From Nitrososphaeria archaeon (GTDB lineage Archaea > Thermoproteota > Nitrososphaeria > Nitrososphaerales > JANXEG01), in contig JARVKA010000003.1 of assembly GCA_029775915.1 (NCBI GenBank), forward strand, positions 140,997 through 204,996: DNA of 64,000 bases. Direction: 5' to 3'. How positions within the stretch are numbered: position 1 is the stretch's first letter; each line of letters begins with the position of its first letter. Below, piece by piece: positions 28,747-38,648 of the stretch. The notes under the pieces were generated by a model. The model had not been told where the DNA came from, ran no database searches, and saw nothing but the letters and a program-made list of their open reading frames with translations. The translations under genes and the position numbers were made by a program.

Positions 28747-31584
28747 TTATTGGATAATGATAGTTATAAAGTGCAACTCTACAACACCTCTCATATTAAT
28801 CATAACACCAATATTCATTTTTGAATCTTCAAACCATATTAAAAATAAATCGGTTTTATTCGCCCAATTCTTTATAAATCTTTTAATCAAACTTTTTGTA
28901 GCATCCCAATCATTATCCGATATATAAGTACCAATACCCTCTCTAAATGATACGTGTGGTGTTATAGAAATAGGTTGGAGTAATGTAATATTAGCATCTT
29001 TAAAGAGTCCCAAAATCTTTTCCTTTTTTTGCTCCACAGTAATTATTGGTACTTTTGATATTTCTTCACCAGATAAAGTAATGAGAAATGATTTAAATGC
29101 TTCCTCAGCCGAACCAGTTGCACTAAGACCTACGTAATACTTACCAGTAAAGGTAGCACCTACAGCCGCAACCACACCAATCTCAGCGACTACACCACCA
29201 GCACCAGCGGTATAAACTGGAATTAAATACACATCATGTTCACCAATACGATAAAGAATAATATCACCTATACGGGGTGCGCGAAGTAAAGTCTTTAACT
29301 TAGCAAATTCTGGATTTTTCTCTAAAGCTTCCAATACTGCGGTTGGGCCTAATAATTTTATAGGCGATTTTATATCCACGCCATAAAAAATCATTTCACC
29401 AAAACCCTCATACTCATTCCTCACAACCATATAGCCAGCTAAATTTCTACCACCCGCTCCTTGAAGCTCTAAAGATAACAATCCCACGTATTCAGGCTTT
29501 TCAAAATTTGGCGGCCTCGCTATTATATAATAAGTATCTAAACCTTTTGGTATTTCAAAAAACTCCTTCCCAATAATGAATGTATCTGGAGCGGTTACAT
29601 GGTAATAATTATACATATTTACTCTCCACTCAAACAATTCTTCTGGATATCTTAATTGATTCTTCAACCAATCGGGAATCTCAGTAATTATATAATCGCT
29701 ATACACGAGTTTAAAAATTTGACTGAAAAAGTCATCACCTAAAATTATTAATTTAATATCTCCATGATAAATATCTATTAAGCTATAACCAACAAGTCTC
29801 ATTAAAGGATTACTTTTACTCCAAGGTACACGGCTTGTATCCAATTTAATTATTAATGGCATTAACCAATACGTATTCTCGCCATCGGTAACTGGGAGCA
29901 TATCTAAATTCTTTCCATAAAATGTGTATTGAAAGTAAGGGAAGAGTAATTGCATACGCTCATAAACATCTCTATACCTTAACACATGAACAACCTTATT
30001 CGGAAAAGCTGTAAGAAAAACAAACTCAAAGATCCAACTTAAAGGTGGCATTATATCCACACCGCCTTGACCTTTATAAAAGTATCCCTCTAATTCATCA
30101 CTTCTCTCACGATCATTTGGATAAGCGATCCAAACTTTGCTAAATAAACCACCTTCACCATAATACACTCTTCTTTGCTTAAAGAATTGTGATGTTTCTT
30201 CAATTTTACCCTCATTCGCATTTAAAATCAAAAAGCCATTTGGTACATGAGTATAAACCAAATGTTCAGCATACCACCGATCCTCAGGTTTAACTGTAAT
30301 GGGTAAAATGGGCTTCATTGAAGCGCTCCAATAAAGGGTTCCATTAAATCTTAAAATATCAGAGTCTTGAAAATCTATATATGGTATTAAGCCTATTTCA
30401 GGTTTTAATTTGGCAAAAGCGGCTTCCCAATCCCATAATCTCACTTTTTTTAACAACTCACTATTTTCTCTCATATAATTATCAATATCTCCGATTGGTA
30501 TTACTTTAATACTAAAGTTGTATTGGATTTCTTTCACTTCATCGAGTTGAGCTAAGTATCTATTAATAGCGATCTCTTGTGTAGTGTATGGACCACGCCA
30601 CCCAACCTTATTGGCATCAGCGATGCTATTTTGAACAGCTATTGTAGAAATAACTATAAGAGTAATTAAAAGAAGGGGTGCGAGGCGTGTAGTAATTATT
30701 CTCCTTATAGATGCTCTCCAAACCCTCCTTCTCAAATCTTTAATTGAGAATATAGTTAATATAATGCTTGCAATAATTAAACCTCCAATTATCACTCGTG
30801 TATTATAATCGATATAATTCGTAAAGAAAGTATTGAAAGTAATCCAAATTAATATAATGGTGAGTAAAACTTCAATTAAAATTAGGTTAAATGGGGCTCG
30901 ACTAATAATCGATTCAATTGGTGAATAAGCAAAGATTTTAAAAATATTTGTAATTATAACTAAAACTAAAATCCTTATGGTAAATGCTCCAAGGATAGGA
31001 GGTATGATAAGGGTGAGTGATGGTATAAGGGGGATTAAATTCTCTTTCGCATAACTCATATCGAAAGGTGGTGTAATGAATGGCAATTTGAATATATTCC
31101 AAATTAAGCTTAATTGGGGATCCCAACCTTTACTCATAGAGTAAATTGACATACCAAATAATAAATTGCCCATAAATAATGCTCCCACAAAAATTTTTGT
31201 AATTTGCCATAACGTGAATTTAATTAAAGGTAATTTGAAGCTTTTAAAGTCAAAGTAATCTGGCGGGATATTTTCTACAATCCCTTGCTCTTTAATAGCA
31301 CGTAAAATCAGCCTTACAGCCCACCAAAAGATAGATCTTCGATTTTTAAAATCGACTCGAAATAGAGCGATAGCAGATAAAATTATACCGCTAATGAGCA
31401 TGAAGTATATTGGTAAGATGTATAACTCGCCAAATTCTACAATATTAAGCCAAAACCATAAAACCTCTTTACCAACTATAATAAGTACGAATAAAGTGAT
31501 TATAATAATGAGTATCCATAATATCCTACCCGCAAACCTTCTTGATTCAGCCCCTTCACCCATTTCGTAAAGATTGATTTTCAA
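28747..31584 (-). CDS. UPF0182 family large membrane protein
   Basis: 945 aa; multiple N-terminal TM helices then a large domain with YTTQEIAINRYLAQLDEV, YAEHLVYTHVPNGFLILNANEG, YYGEGG, RYRDVYERMQLLFPYFQY typical of UPF0182. Confidence 0.88.
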   Translation of the reverse strand: MKINLYEMGEGAESRRFAGRILWILIIIITLFVLIIVGKEVLWFWLNIVEFGELYILPIYFMLISGIILSAIALFRVDFKNRRSIFWWAVRLILRAIKEQGIVENIPPDYFDFKSFKLPLIKFTLWQITKIFVGALFMGNLLFGMSIYSMSKGWDPQLSLIWNIFKLPFITPPFDMSYAKENLIPLIPSLTLIIPPILGAFTIRILVLVIITNIFKIFAYSPIESIISRAPFNLILIEVLLTIILIWITFNTFFTNYIDYNTRVIIGGLIIASIILTIFSIKDLRRRVWRASIRRIITTRLAPLLLITLIVISTIAVQNSIADANKVGWRGPYTTQEIAINRYLAQLDEVKEIQYNFSIKVIPIGDIDNYMRENSELLKKVRLWDWEAAFAKLKPEIGLIPYIDFQDSDILRFNGTLYWSASMKPILPITVKPEDRWYAEHLVYTHVPNGFLILNANEGKIEETSQFFKQRRVYYGEGGLFSKVWIAYPNDRERSDELEGYFYKGQGGVDIMPPLSWIFEFVFLTAFPNKVVHVLRYRDVYERMQLLFPYFQYTFYGKNLDMLPVTDGENTYWLMPLIIKLDTSRVPWSKSNPLMRLVGYSLIDIYHGDIKLIILGDDFFSQIFKLVYSDYIITEIPDWLKNQLRYPEELFEWRVNMYNYYHVTAPDTFIIGKEFFEIPKGLDTYYIIARPPNFEKPEYVGLLSLELQGAGGRNLAGYMVVRNEYEGFGEMIFYGVDIKSPIKLLGPTAVLEALEKNPEFAKLKTLLRAPRIGDIILYRIGEHDVYLIPVYTAGAGGVVAEIGVVAAVGATFTGKYYVGLSATGSAEEAFKSFLITLSGEEISKVPIITVEQKKEKILGLFKDANITLLQPISITPHVSFREGIGTYISDNDWDATKSLIKRFIKNWANKTDLFLIWFEDSKMNIGVMINMRGVVELHFITIIIQ

Positions 31585-31786
31585 ATTTCTATTTCTATAA
31601 TTAGATTGATGGATTTAAATATGTTTAGAATTATTACAATTAATAGTTGCATTCCACATCTTTTAATTTAGCCAATAGTTTATCCATCTTTGATATTATA
31701 ATAAGGATCAAAAATTTTTACTAATAAATCCCAATTTTCATTCCTTTTTTTAAACTTCAAATATTTGTTTAATAATATAAATTATT

Positions 31787-32968
31787 ATGAGCGAATACCC
31801 TATATCAAAGGTGCATACATTCACATCAGTTCAAAGATTGATATTTGGGATTGGAGCGATTAATAATATAGGAGAATGTGTGAAATCACTTGGTGGTAAG
31901 AAAGTATTAATCATTACCGATCGGATTATAACAAAAATCGGTTTGATTAATAATGTGATTAAACCTCTCGAGAAAGCATTTATACCTTATGAAGTTTGGG
32001 ATTATGTTGAACCAGAACCGAGTTTTGATGTGGCTGAAAATTCTGTTGAGAAGATAAGAGAAGGAGATTTCGATTTGGTAATAGGTGTGGGTGGAGGGAG
32101 TAGCTTGGATACCGCTAAAGCTACTGCAACATTCAAAAATGCAGATGGTAAAGTTAGAGATTATATAAAAAAGATTATCCCAAAGAGAGATGTGCCATTA
32201 ATTTTAATCCCAACAACCGCTGGTACTGGTTCGGAAGTCTCAAATGTGGCAGTTTTTGGATTGCTTGATGAAGATTTTAAGTATGCATTATTCAGCCCAT
32301 CTCTTTATCCAGATATGGCTTTAATAGATCCGATGATGACTGTGACGATGCCCCCCAATGTAACAGCCAATACTGGGCTCGATGCTTTAAGCCATGCTAT
32401 TGAAGCGTATATATCATTAGAGTCAAGCCCGATAACCGATATATTCGCTATTGAAGCTATAAAATTAGCTGGTAGATATTTAAGAGAGGCGTATGCGAAT
32501 GGAGATAATATTGAGGCTCGTTATGGTATGGCTAAAGCATCACTCTTCGCTGGCTTAGCCTTTGGGAATGCTGGGACAACGTTAGGACACGCTATTGGTT
32601 ATGCACATGCACACATACACCACTCTCCGCATGGTAAATGTGTTGCAGTAACTCTACCTTATGTTTTGGAATATAATGCTATAGCGAATATGGAGAGGCT
32701 TACTTATATAGCAAAGCTTTTAGGTGAATGTGTTGATGAATTGCCTTTAAGAGATTCTGCATTTGGAGCTGCTATAGCTTTTAAGAAGTTGCTTGATGAT
32801 TTGGATATGCCGAGTAATTTAAAGGCTTTAGGGGTAAAGAGAGAAGATATACCAAATCTTGCTGAACGTGTATTTAAAAGTCCAAAGCATGTGGCTCGCA
32901 ACCCACGTAAAGTTACAAAGGAAGATATGATAAAGCTCTTTGAGAAAGCTTATGAAGGTATCTTATAG
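31787..32968 (+). CDS. Iron-containing (group III) alcohol dehydrogenase
   Basis: GVGGGSSLDTAKA, PTTAGTGSEVSNVAVF, DALSHAIEAYIS, GLAFGNAGTTLGHAIGYAHAHIHHSPHG. Confidence 0.93.
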   Translation: MSEYPISKVHTFTSVQRLIFGIGAINNIGECVKSLGGKKVLIITDRIITKIGLINNVIKPLEKAFIPYEVWDYVEPEPSFDVAENSVEKIREGDFDLVIGVGGGSSLDTAKATATFKNADGKVRDYIKKIIPKRDVPLILIPTTAGTGSEVSNVAVFGLLDEDFKYALFSPSLYPDMALIDPMMTVTMPPNVTANTGLDALSHAIEAYISLESSPITDIFAIEAIKLAGRYLREAYANGDNIEARYGMAKASLFAGLAFGNAGTTLGHAIGYAHAHIHHSPHGKCVAVTLPYVLEYNAIANMERLTYIAKLLGECVDELPLRDSAFGAAIAFKKLLDDLDMPSNLKALGVKREDIPNLAERVFKSPKHVARNPRKVTKEDMIKLFEKAYEGIL

Positions 32969-33051
32969 CAGTATGTAAAATGAATGCTCTTTTAAAGAGA
33001 GATTATTTAGTAAATTAAGTGCTAATTTGAATAATTAGTAAAAAATTGCAA

Positions 33052-33507
33052 TTAACTACTTATTAAATCTTTCAAATATAGGAGTTGTTTTAAGCCGATA
33101 AATGGTGGCAAATTATCATTGGTTAATAATTGATATATTCGCTCCGGATTTTTATGCATTAACTTTAAGAATGCAGGCCAAGTTACAACACTTACAGCTT
33201 TAAATTTTGAACCTTCTTTAATTGCTATTAAAACTCTACCTCTTTTACAAAATCTTGAGGCTTTTTCATCAACCTTAATCTTCCTCACATATGTGGCTTT
33301 AGCTTGGAATCCTTTAGCTAAAGGGATTTTAGCACGGCTTAAAGCTACCACATAAATAGCATCTTTACATCTTGGATATACATACCAATACTTATTGCCA
33401 TTTATCGCTTCAATCAAATTCATAATCTCCCTTTGAGAGCAATTGGGATATATTCTCATGAATCTTTCCATAAGCTTTTTTCGATTACATTTAATCAACT
33501 TTCCCAA
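33052..33507 (-). CDS. Hypothetical protein
   Basis: 151 aa coding-like ORF in a tight minus-strand run; no domain recognised. Confidence 0.6.
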   Translation of the reverse strand: MGKLIKCNRKKLMERFMRIYPNCSQREIMNLIEAINGNKYWYVYPRCKDAIYVVALSRAKIPLAKGFQAKATYVRKIKVDEKASRFCKRGRVLIAIKEGSKFKAVSVVTWPAFLKLMHKNPERIYQLLTNDNLPPFIGLKQLLYLKDLISS

Positions 33508-33522
33508 AGCTTTAAACCCCTA

Positions 33523-34233
33523 TTACTTTTCCGCAATAATTATCACAACACCACCCATCATTCGAGTATTAAACTCAACCTTATTGAATAACCTTTTTAA
33601 TAAAGATTTCAAACTCTCGTTAACTTGAAGATTTTTATAAGTTAAGTAAAGTGCTGAATAATATTTACCCATACTACCAAGAAGTATAAATGTGAGTATA
33701 GGTGCAATAAATCTCCAATATAAACCAATAATAATTCTGAGTATGTGATTATTAGGCTTGCCCAAATCAACGATTAAAAGTTTACCATCATTCTTTAAAA
33801 CACGAAAAATTTCATTAATAGCCATAATCAAATCTTTTGCATCTCTAAGAGCGAATCCGCATATCACGCTATTAAAAGTATAATTTTTGAATGGCAAATA
33901 CTCAAATACACCTTGAATAATTGATACATTATCACCAGAAATTCTTTTCTTAGCCTCTCTCAACATCGATTTTAAAGCATCATACATCACAATCCCATTC
34001 AAATAGTTAAAATTTTGCTTTACAATCATACTCATAGTACCGGGACCACATCCTAAATCTAAAATCAAATCACCTTCTCGAATTATTGATAATATACCAT
34101 CTCTTCGATAACGTATATCTTGACCTAAAGAGATTATAAAATTCCCTTTATCGTAAATCGGTATGAGTTTATCTAAAGTATTGATTATATATCGCCACTT
34201 ATCACCCAATCCTAATCCCAAATAACACACCAT
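33523..34233 (-). CDS. Class I SAM-dependent methyltransferase (UbiE/COQ5-like)
   Basis: GDLILDLGCGPGTMSMIV, SVICGFALRDAKDLIMAINEIFRVLKNDGKLLIVDLGKP. Confidence 0.9.
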   Translation of the reverse strand: MVCYLGLGLGDKWRYIINTLDKLIPIYDKGNFIISLGQDIRYRRDGILSIIREGDLILDLGCGPGTMSMIVKQNFNYLNGIVMYDALKSMLREAKKRISGDNVSIIQGVFEYLPFKNYTFNSVICGFALRDAKDLIMAINEIFRVLKNDGKLLIVDLGKPNNHILRIIIGLYWRFIAPILTFILLGSMGKYYSALYLTYKNLQVNESLKSLLKRLFNKVEFNTRMMGGVVIIIAEK

Positions 34234-35093
34234 TATTTTACCAATTGATCAAAATCTTTCAAAACGTTAGGTAATTCATCAATCAAATCAGTTGGAGCTA
34301 TATAGAAACCGAGTTTATTTACAACTCTCTCCATAACTACACTATTTACATATGCTCCTATAACGGCTGAATCAAAGGGTGAGTGATTACGCGCCATAAT
34401 CCCAGCTATTAAACCTGAGAGTATATAATCTAAGCCAATTATACTAATAATTGGAGCATTATTGCGATTTAAAGCAACTCGATTACCATCTGATATAATA
34501 TCAACAAAACCTCTCAATAAAATGGTTATACCATACTCAAGAGCTTTTTGTTTCACAATCTCAACTCTTTCATCAATCGAATCACTTAATTTAATATTAA
34601 AAAGTTTCTCAAACTCATTAATGTGAGGTGTTATAATTGCTGATTTATTTGAAATCTCTTTAATAACATCAGATGTTAAAGCTTCATTATCGAGTAAAAC
34701 CTTCACATTTTTTAATAATAACTCACGAATCAAAATACACATGCCCGTAGCTTTTTGCTTACTCATACCCGGTCCTAAAACTAATGAATCTATTTTTGGT
34801 AACCATTTTAATAATTTATTAGCACAACCTACCGTTAACTTCGAGTTAGGATAAGGTATAACAATAAAGTTTGGTGATAACGCACGTATCGCCATTGAAA
34901 TTACTTTAGGTACAGCTATATATACGAGGTCCACACCACTTCTAAGAGCGGCTGAAGCGGTTAGATAAGGCGCTCCATGTTGAAAATTACTCCCGCCAAC
35001 CACACATACGATACCATTCTCACCTTTTTTTAATGAAATCGATCTTGGCTTGAATATTTTTGAAACCTCATCTTTTGTAACCCAATACTTCAT
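34233..35093 (-). CDS. Stand-alone NnrD-like (ADP-dependent NAD(P)H-hydrate dehydratase family) protein with divergent GxGD motif
   Basis: CVVGGSNFQHGAPYLTASAALRSGVDLVYIAVP, ITPHINEFEKLF; expected GTGDVLxG replaced by IGLDYILSG. Confidence 0.85.
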   Translation of the reverse strand: MKYWVTKDEVSKIFKPRSISLKKGENGIVCVVGGSNFQHGAPYLTASAALRSGVDLVYIAVPKVISMAIRALSPNFIVIPYPNSKLTVGCANKLLKWLPKIDSLVLGPGMSKQKATGMCILIRELLLKNVKVLLDNEALTSDVIKEISNKSAIITPHINEFEKLFNIKLSDSIDERVEIVKQKALEYGITILLRGFVDIISDGNRVALNRNNAPIISIIGLDYILSGLIAGIMARNHSPFDSAVIGAYVNSVVMERVVNKLGFYIAPTDLIDELPNVLKDFDQLVK

Positions 35094-35186
35094 TAAATCT
35101 CACCCAAGGTGCAACAATTATAATGAAAAAGTGTTAAGCTTAAATCTTTAGTGTAATCCTTATTTCCTACCAGTTAATTTTAACTC

Positions 35187-36125
35187 TTGATAATAATGAA
35201 ACTTTCATTAAAACCCGTAAAGGATATTTCATTAAAAGATCCATTATCGATTAAAAGTATGGTAAATGAGATGATTAATTGTGGAGGCTTTGTAGCGAGG
35301 CATTTCGCTGAAGGTGTAAATATCTTAACGAGTATGATTCAAGATCGATTTTGTGTTAAATTTCTATCCTTTCCTGCAGCTATTGTAGCTACGGGTGTTA
35401 GAGGAGTATTAAAGGAGATTGTGAAGCGCAAAATGGTGGATATTATAATAACCACTTCAGGAAGTTTGGATCATGATTTAGCCCGTTCATGGGGCGATTA
35501 TTATGAGGGGAGTTGGGATCTCGATGATACGAAGCTTTTTCGAAAGGGCTTTCACCGCTTAGGTAATATTCTCATACCACGTGACAATTATGGATTATTG
35601 TTAGAGAAGAAGTTGCAACCATTCTTTGAAGAGCTTTATAATAAAGGCATTAAAGAGATTTCATCAATAGAGCTTTGTGAACTTCTTGGTAGTTATGTGA
35701 ATAATGATTCATCTATTCTTTATTGGGCATATAAAAATCAAATCCCAATAATAATACCAGGCTTAATGGATGGAGCGGTAGGTAGCCAAATTTGGCTTTT
35801 CACACAAAAGAGAGATTTAAGAATAAATATTTTAAAGGATGAGCAAAAATTGGCAGATATAATCTTTTCAGCAAAAAAGTCTGGAGCGCTTATTATAGGC
35901 GGGGGTATTAGTAAGCATCATACATTATGGTGGAATCAATTTAAAGGAGGTTTGGATTACGTGGTTGAGATTACTACAGCGGTAGAGTATGATGGTAGTT
36001 TGAGCGGTGCGAGAGTTAAAGAAGCAGTTTCATGGGGCAAAGTAAAGCCTAAAGCGAATAGAGTTACCATTTATGGGGACGCTACCGTTCTTTTACCATT
36101 TATGATTGCAGCAATAATTTGTTAA
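35187..36125 (+). CDS. dys: Deoxyhypusine synthase
   Basis: TTSGSLDHDLAR, IPIIIPGLMDGAVGSQIW, GGGISKHHTLWWNQFKGGLDYVVEITTAVEYDGSLSGARVKEAVSWGK. Confidence 0.95.
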   Translation: MIIMKLSLKPVKDISLKDPLSIKSMVNEMINCGGFVARHFAEGVNILTSMIQDRFCVKFLSFPAAIVATGVRGVLKEIVKRKMVDIIITTSGSLDHDLARSWGDYYEGSWDLDDTKLFRKGFHRLGNILIPRDNYGLLLEKKLQPFFEELYNKGIKEISSIELCELLGSYVNNDSSILYWAYKNQIPIIIPGLMDGAVGSQIWLFTQKRDLRINILKDEQKLADIIFSAKKSGALIIGGGISKHHTLWWNQFKGGLDYVVEITTAVEYDGSLSGARVKEAVSWGKVKPKANRVTIYGDATVLLPFMIAAIIC

Positions 36126-36185
36126 AATTAATAATTTTTGGCATGGGAAAAGGGATTGGGAAAGATGCATTATAAATCAATGAGT

Positions 36186-38240
36186 TTAAGATACCATAAT
36201 GAGGGGCACTATATGAAGAGCAACTATACCAATTAATTTAATCATTATGTTTAGGGATGGGCCTGCAGTATCCTTGAATGGATCACCAATTGTGTCACCA
36301 ATTACAGCAGCTACATGAGCTGGAGAACCCTTACCTCCAAAATGACCGAATTCAATAAACTTTTTAGCATTATCCCAAGCACCTCCTGCATTTGCCATAA
36401 ACAAGCCGAAAAGAAAGCCTATAAGAATGCTTCCAGCTAAGAAACCGCCTAAAATTATTTTACCCTCAGGTACAATTCCTAAAATCACTGGACTTAATAA
36501 AGTTATAAGACCTGGTGCTATCAACTCCTTTAAAGCCCCTTTCGTGCTTATATCAACACACTTAGCATAATCAGGTTTAGCGGTACCCTCAAGCAAGCCA
36601 GGTATTTCTCTAAATTGCCTTCTTACCTCTTCAACCATTCTAAAGGCATTTCTACTAACAGCTTGAATAACTAATGCCATAAAGAGAACCGTTAAGGCAC
36701 ATCCAATAAACAATCCAGCGAATGCATATGGATTAAGAAAACTGAAAATTGAAAACTCAAGTTTTGTTGTAGCCGCATATGTTGCAAAAAGCACGATTGC
36801 TGTTAATGCAGCTGAGGATATAGCGAATCCTTTGCATATGGCTTTAGTAGTATTTCCAACAGAGTCTAAAACATCTAAATCATCTCTAATCTTCTCTGGC
36901 ATATTAGACATTTCAGCTATTCCAGCTGCATTATCAGCTACCGGACCATAAGCATCAGCAGCTACAACTATACCAGTTATAGAGAGCATCCCTACATCAG
37001 CCATTGTAATACCATAAATCCCACTTAAGAATCCATACTCTGGAATGTATAATATGTGGTATGAAGTGAAGATTGCTATAGCTACGCATATTATTGGAAT
37101 AATTGTACTAAGCATGCCTACTGAGAAGCCCGTTAAAACGGTTATAGCTGGTCCGCTTTGAGAAGCATGTGCTATGGATTGAGCTGGTCTCCAAATTCTA
37201 TTCGTAAAGTAATCTGAAGTTAATCCTACCACTATACCAACGATTAAACCAACTACCACAACCCCTGTAATGCGAAGACCTAAGGATGGGCCTAACACAA
37301 TTTGTGAAATAAAGTAAACAAACAATGCCGTTAATACACAACTTAGTATAGTTGCAAAGGTTAGAACATAGCTAGGTTCACGAAGTCTTGCACCTAAACG
37401 TACTGAAAAAGCAGCAAGGGCTGATGCAAGTATTGCAAAGCCTCTTATTACAAGAGGTAGTATGATAAATCCCAAACCTAATTCTGGAAATTTCTCCCAT
37501 AAAAGATAACCTATAATCATAGCGGCTAACATACTCGCAACATAAGATTCAAATAAATCAGCACCCATACCCGCTACATCCCCCACATTATCACCAATAT
37601 TATCAGCTATAACTGCTGGATTTCTTGGATCATCTTCAGGGATTTTAGCCTCAACCTTACCTACCAAGTCAGCACCTACATCAGCAGTTTTTGTGTATAT
37701 ACCACCACCAACTCTCGCAAAAAGGGCTACACTACTAGCTCCAAAACTAAAAGGAAGTACTAGATGTGGATCTCCATAAACTGCGTAAAATAGAAATACT
37801 CCGAGTAACCCGAAACCGACTACACACATACCCGTAATTAAACCACTTTTAAAAGCTAATTGTAGAGATTTATTTATCCCCGAGCTTATGACACTTTGTA
37901 AAGTTCTGGAGTTAGCTTTTAAAGCTGCGTACATCCCTATAAAGCCAGCTGCACTTGAAGAAGCTGCGCCAGCTATGTATGCTAATGATGCTTTCCATCC
38001 TTCGAATCCGGGAACGAAGGCTAAAGCAATAGCTACAATTATCACTATCGCCCATATAGTTTTATACTGTCTGGATAAGTATGCTTTAGCCCCTTCATGT
38101 ATCGCCTCAGCTATCTCTCTTACCTTCCCTGTACCCGCATCAGCTTTAACCAATTGGTAAAGAGATAAGCCAGCTGTTGTAAGTGCTATTAAAGACATTA
38201 GCGGTACTATGAGAATTAAATCAAAGCTCATATACAACAC
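36186..38240 (-). CDS. hppA: Membrane-bound H+-translocating pyrophosphatase
   Basis: [91 protein letters not shown]. Confidence 0.97.
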   Translation of the reverse strand: MLYMSFDLILIVPLMSLIALTTAGLSLYQLVKADAGTGKVREIAEAIHEGAKAYLSRQYKTIWAIVIIVAIALAFVPGFEGWKASLAYIAGAASSSAAGFIGMYAALKANSRTLQSVISSGINKSLQLAFKSGLITGMCVVGFGLLGVFLFYAVYGDPHLVLPFSFGASSVALFARVGGGIYTKTADVGADLVGKVEAKIPEDDPRNPAVIADNIGDNVGDVAGMGADLFESYVASMLAAMIIGYLLWEKFPELGLGFIILPLVIRGFAILASALAAFSVRLGARLREPSYVLTFATILSCVLTALFVYFISQIVLGPSLGLRITGVVVVGLIVGIVVGLTSDYFTNRIWRPAQSIAHASQSGPAITVLTGFSVGMLSTIIPIICVAIAIFTSYHILYIPEYGFLSGIYGITMADVGMLSITGIVVAADAYGPVADNAAGIAEMSNMPEKIRDDLDVLDSVGNTTKAICKGFAISSAALTAIVLFATYAATTKLEFSIFSFLNPYAFAGLFIGCALTVLFMALVIQAVSRNAFRMVEEVRRQFREIPGLLEGTAKPDYAKCVDISTKGALKELIAPGLITLLSPVILGIVPEGKIILGGFLAGSILIGFLFGLFMANAGGAWDNAKKFIEFGHFGGKGSPAHVAAVIGDTIGDPFKDTAGPSLNIMIKLIGIVALHIVPLIMVS

Positions 38241-38388
38241 TTTATTTGATTTATAAAATTGGTTATTTAAAAATTTTTTAACACTAAAAATCTAATGCAT
38301 ATTGAAAAGAATTCATACTGATAAGGGCTTGAGTATAAAGGGAGTAAATTAAATAAGACATTATTTATTATTTTATTATTAATTGGTT

Positions 38389-38463
38389 GGCAGGGTGGCG
38401 GAGTGGCTACGCGGTCGCCTGCAGAGCGACTCTACATGGGTTCAAATCCCATCCCTGCCTCCA
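38389..38463 (+). tRNA. tRNA-Cys (GCA anticodon), CCA encoded
   Basis: GGCAGGG...CCCTGCC acceptor stem, anticodon arm GTCGC-CTGCAGA-GCGAC, T arm TGGG-TTCAAAT-CCCA, discriminator T plus CCA. Confidence 0.95.
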
Positions 38464-38648
38464 ATTATTATTAATTTGAAATGTGTATTGTGGTTTATTG
38501 AACGGTTAACCGGTCAGCCTTTATAAATAACATACATGATCGGAGGTTGACCAGTTTTTCGAAAAGTAAATAAATCATGAGATTAAAAATAAGGGGTTTG
38601 AATCGAACTATAGTAGGATTGAAAAATGAAAATTACACTTAATCGCAT

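Noticed and set aside
30938-31126. 62-aa minus ORF within the UPF0182 gene
   Set aside because: Alternative frame of a well-supported long CDS.
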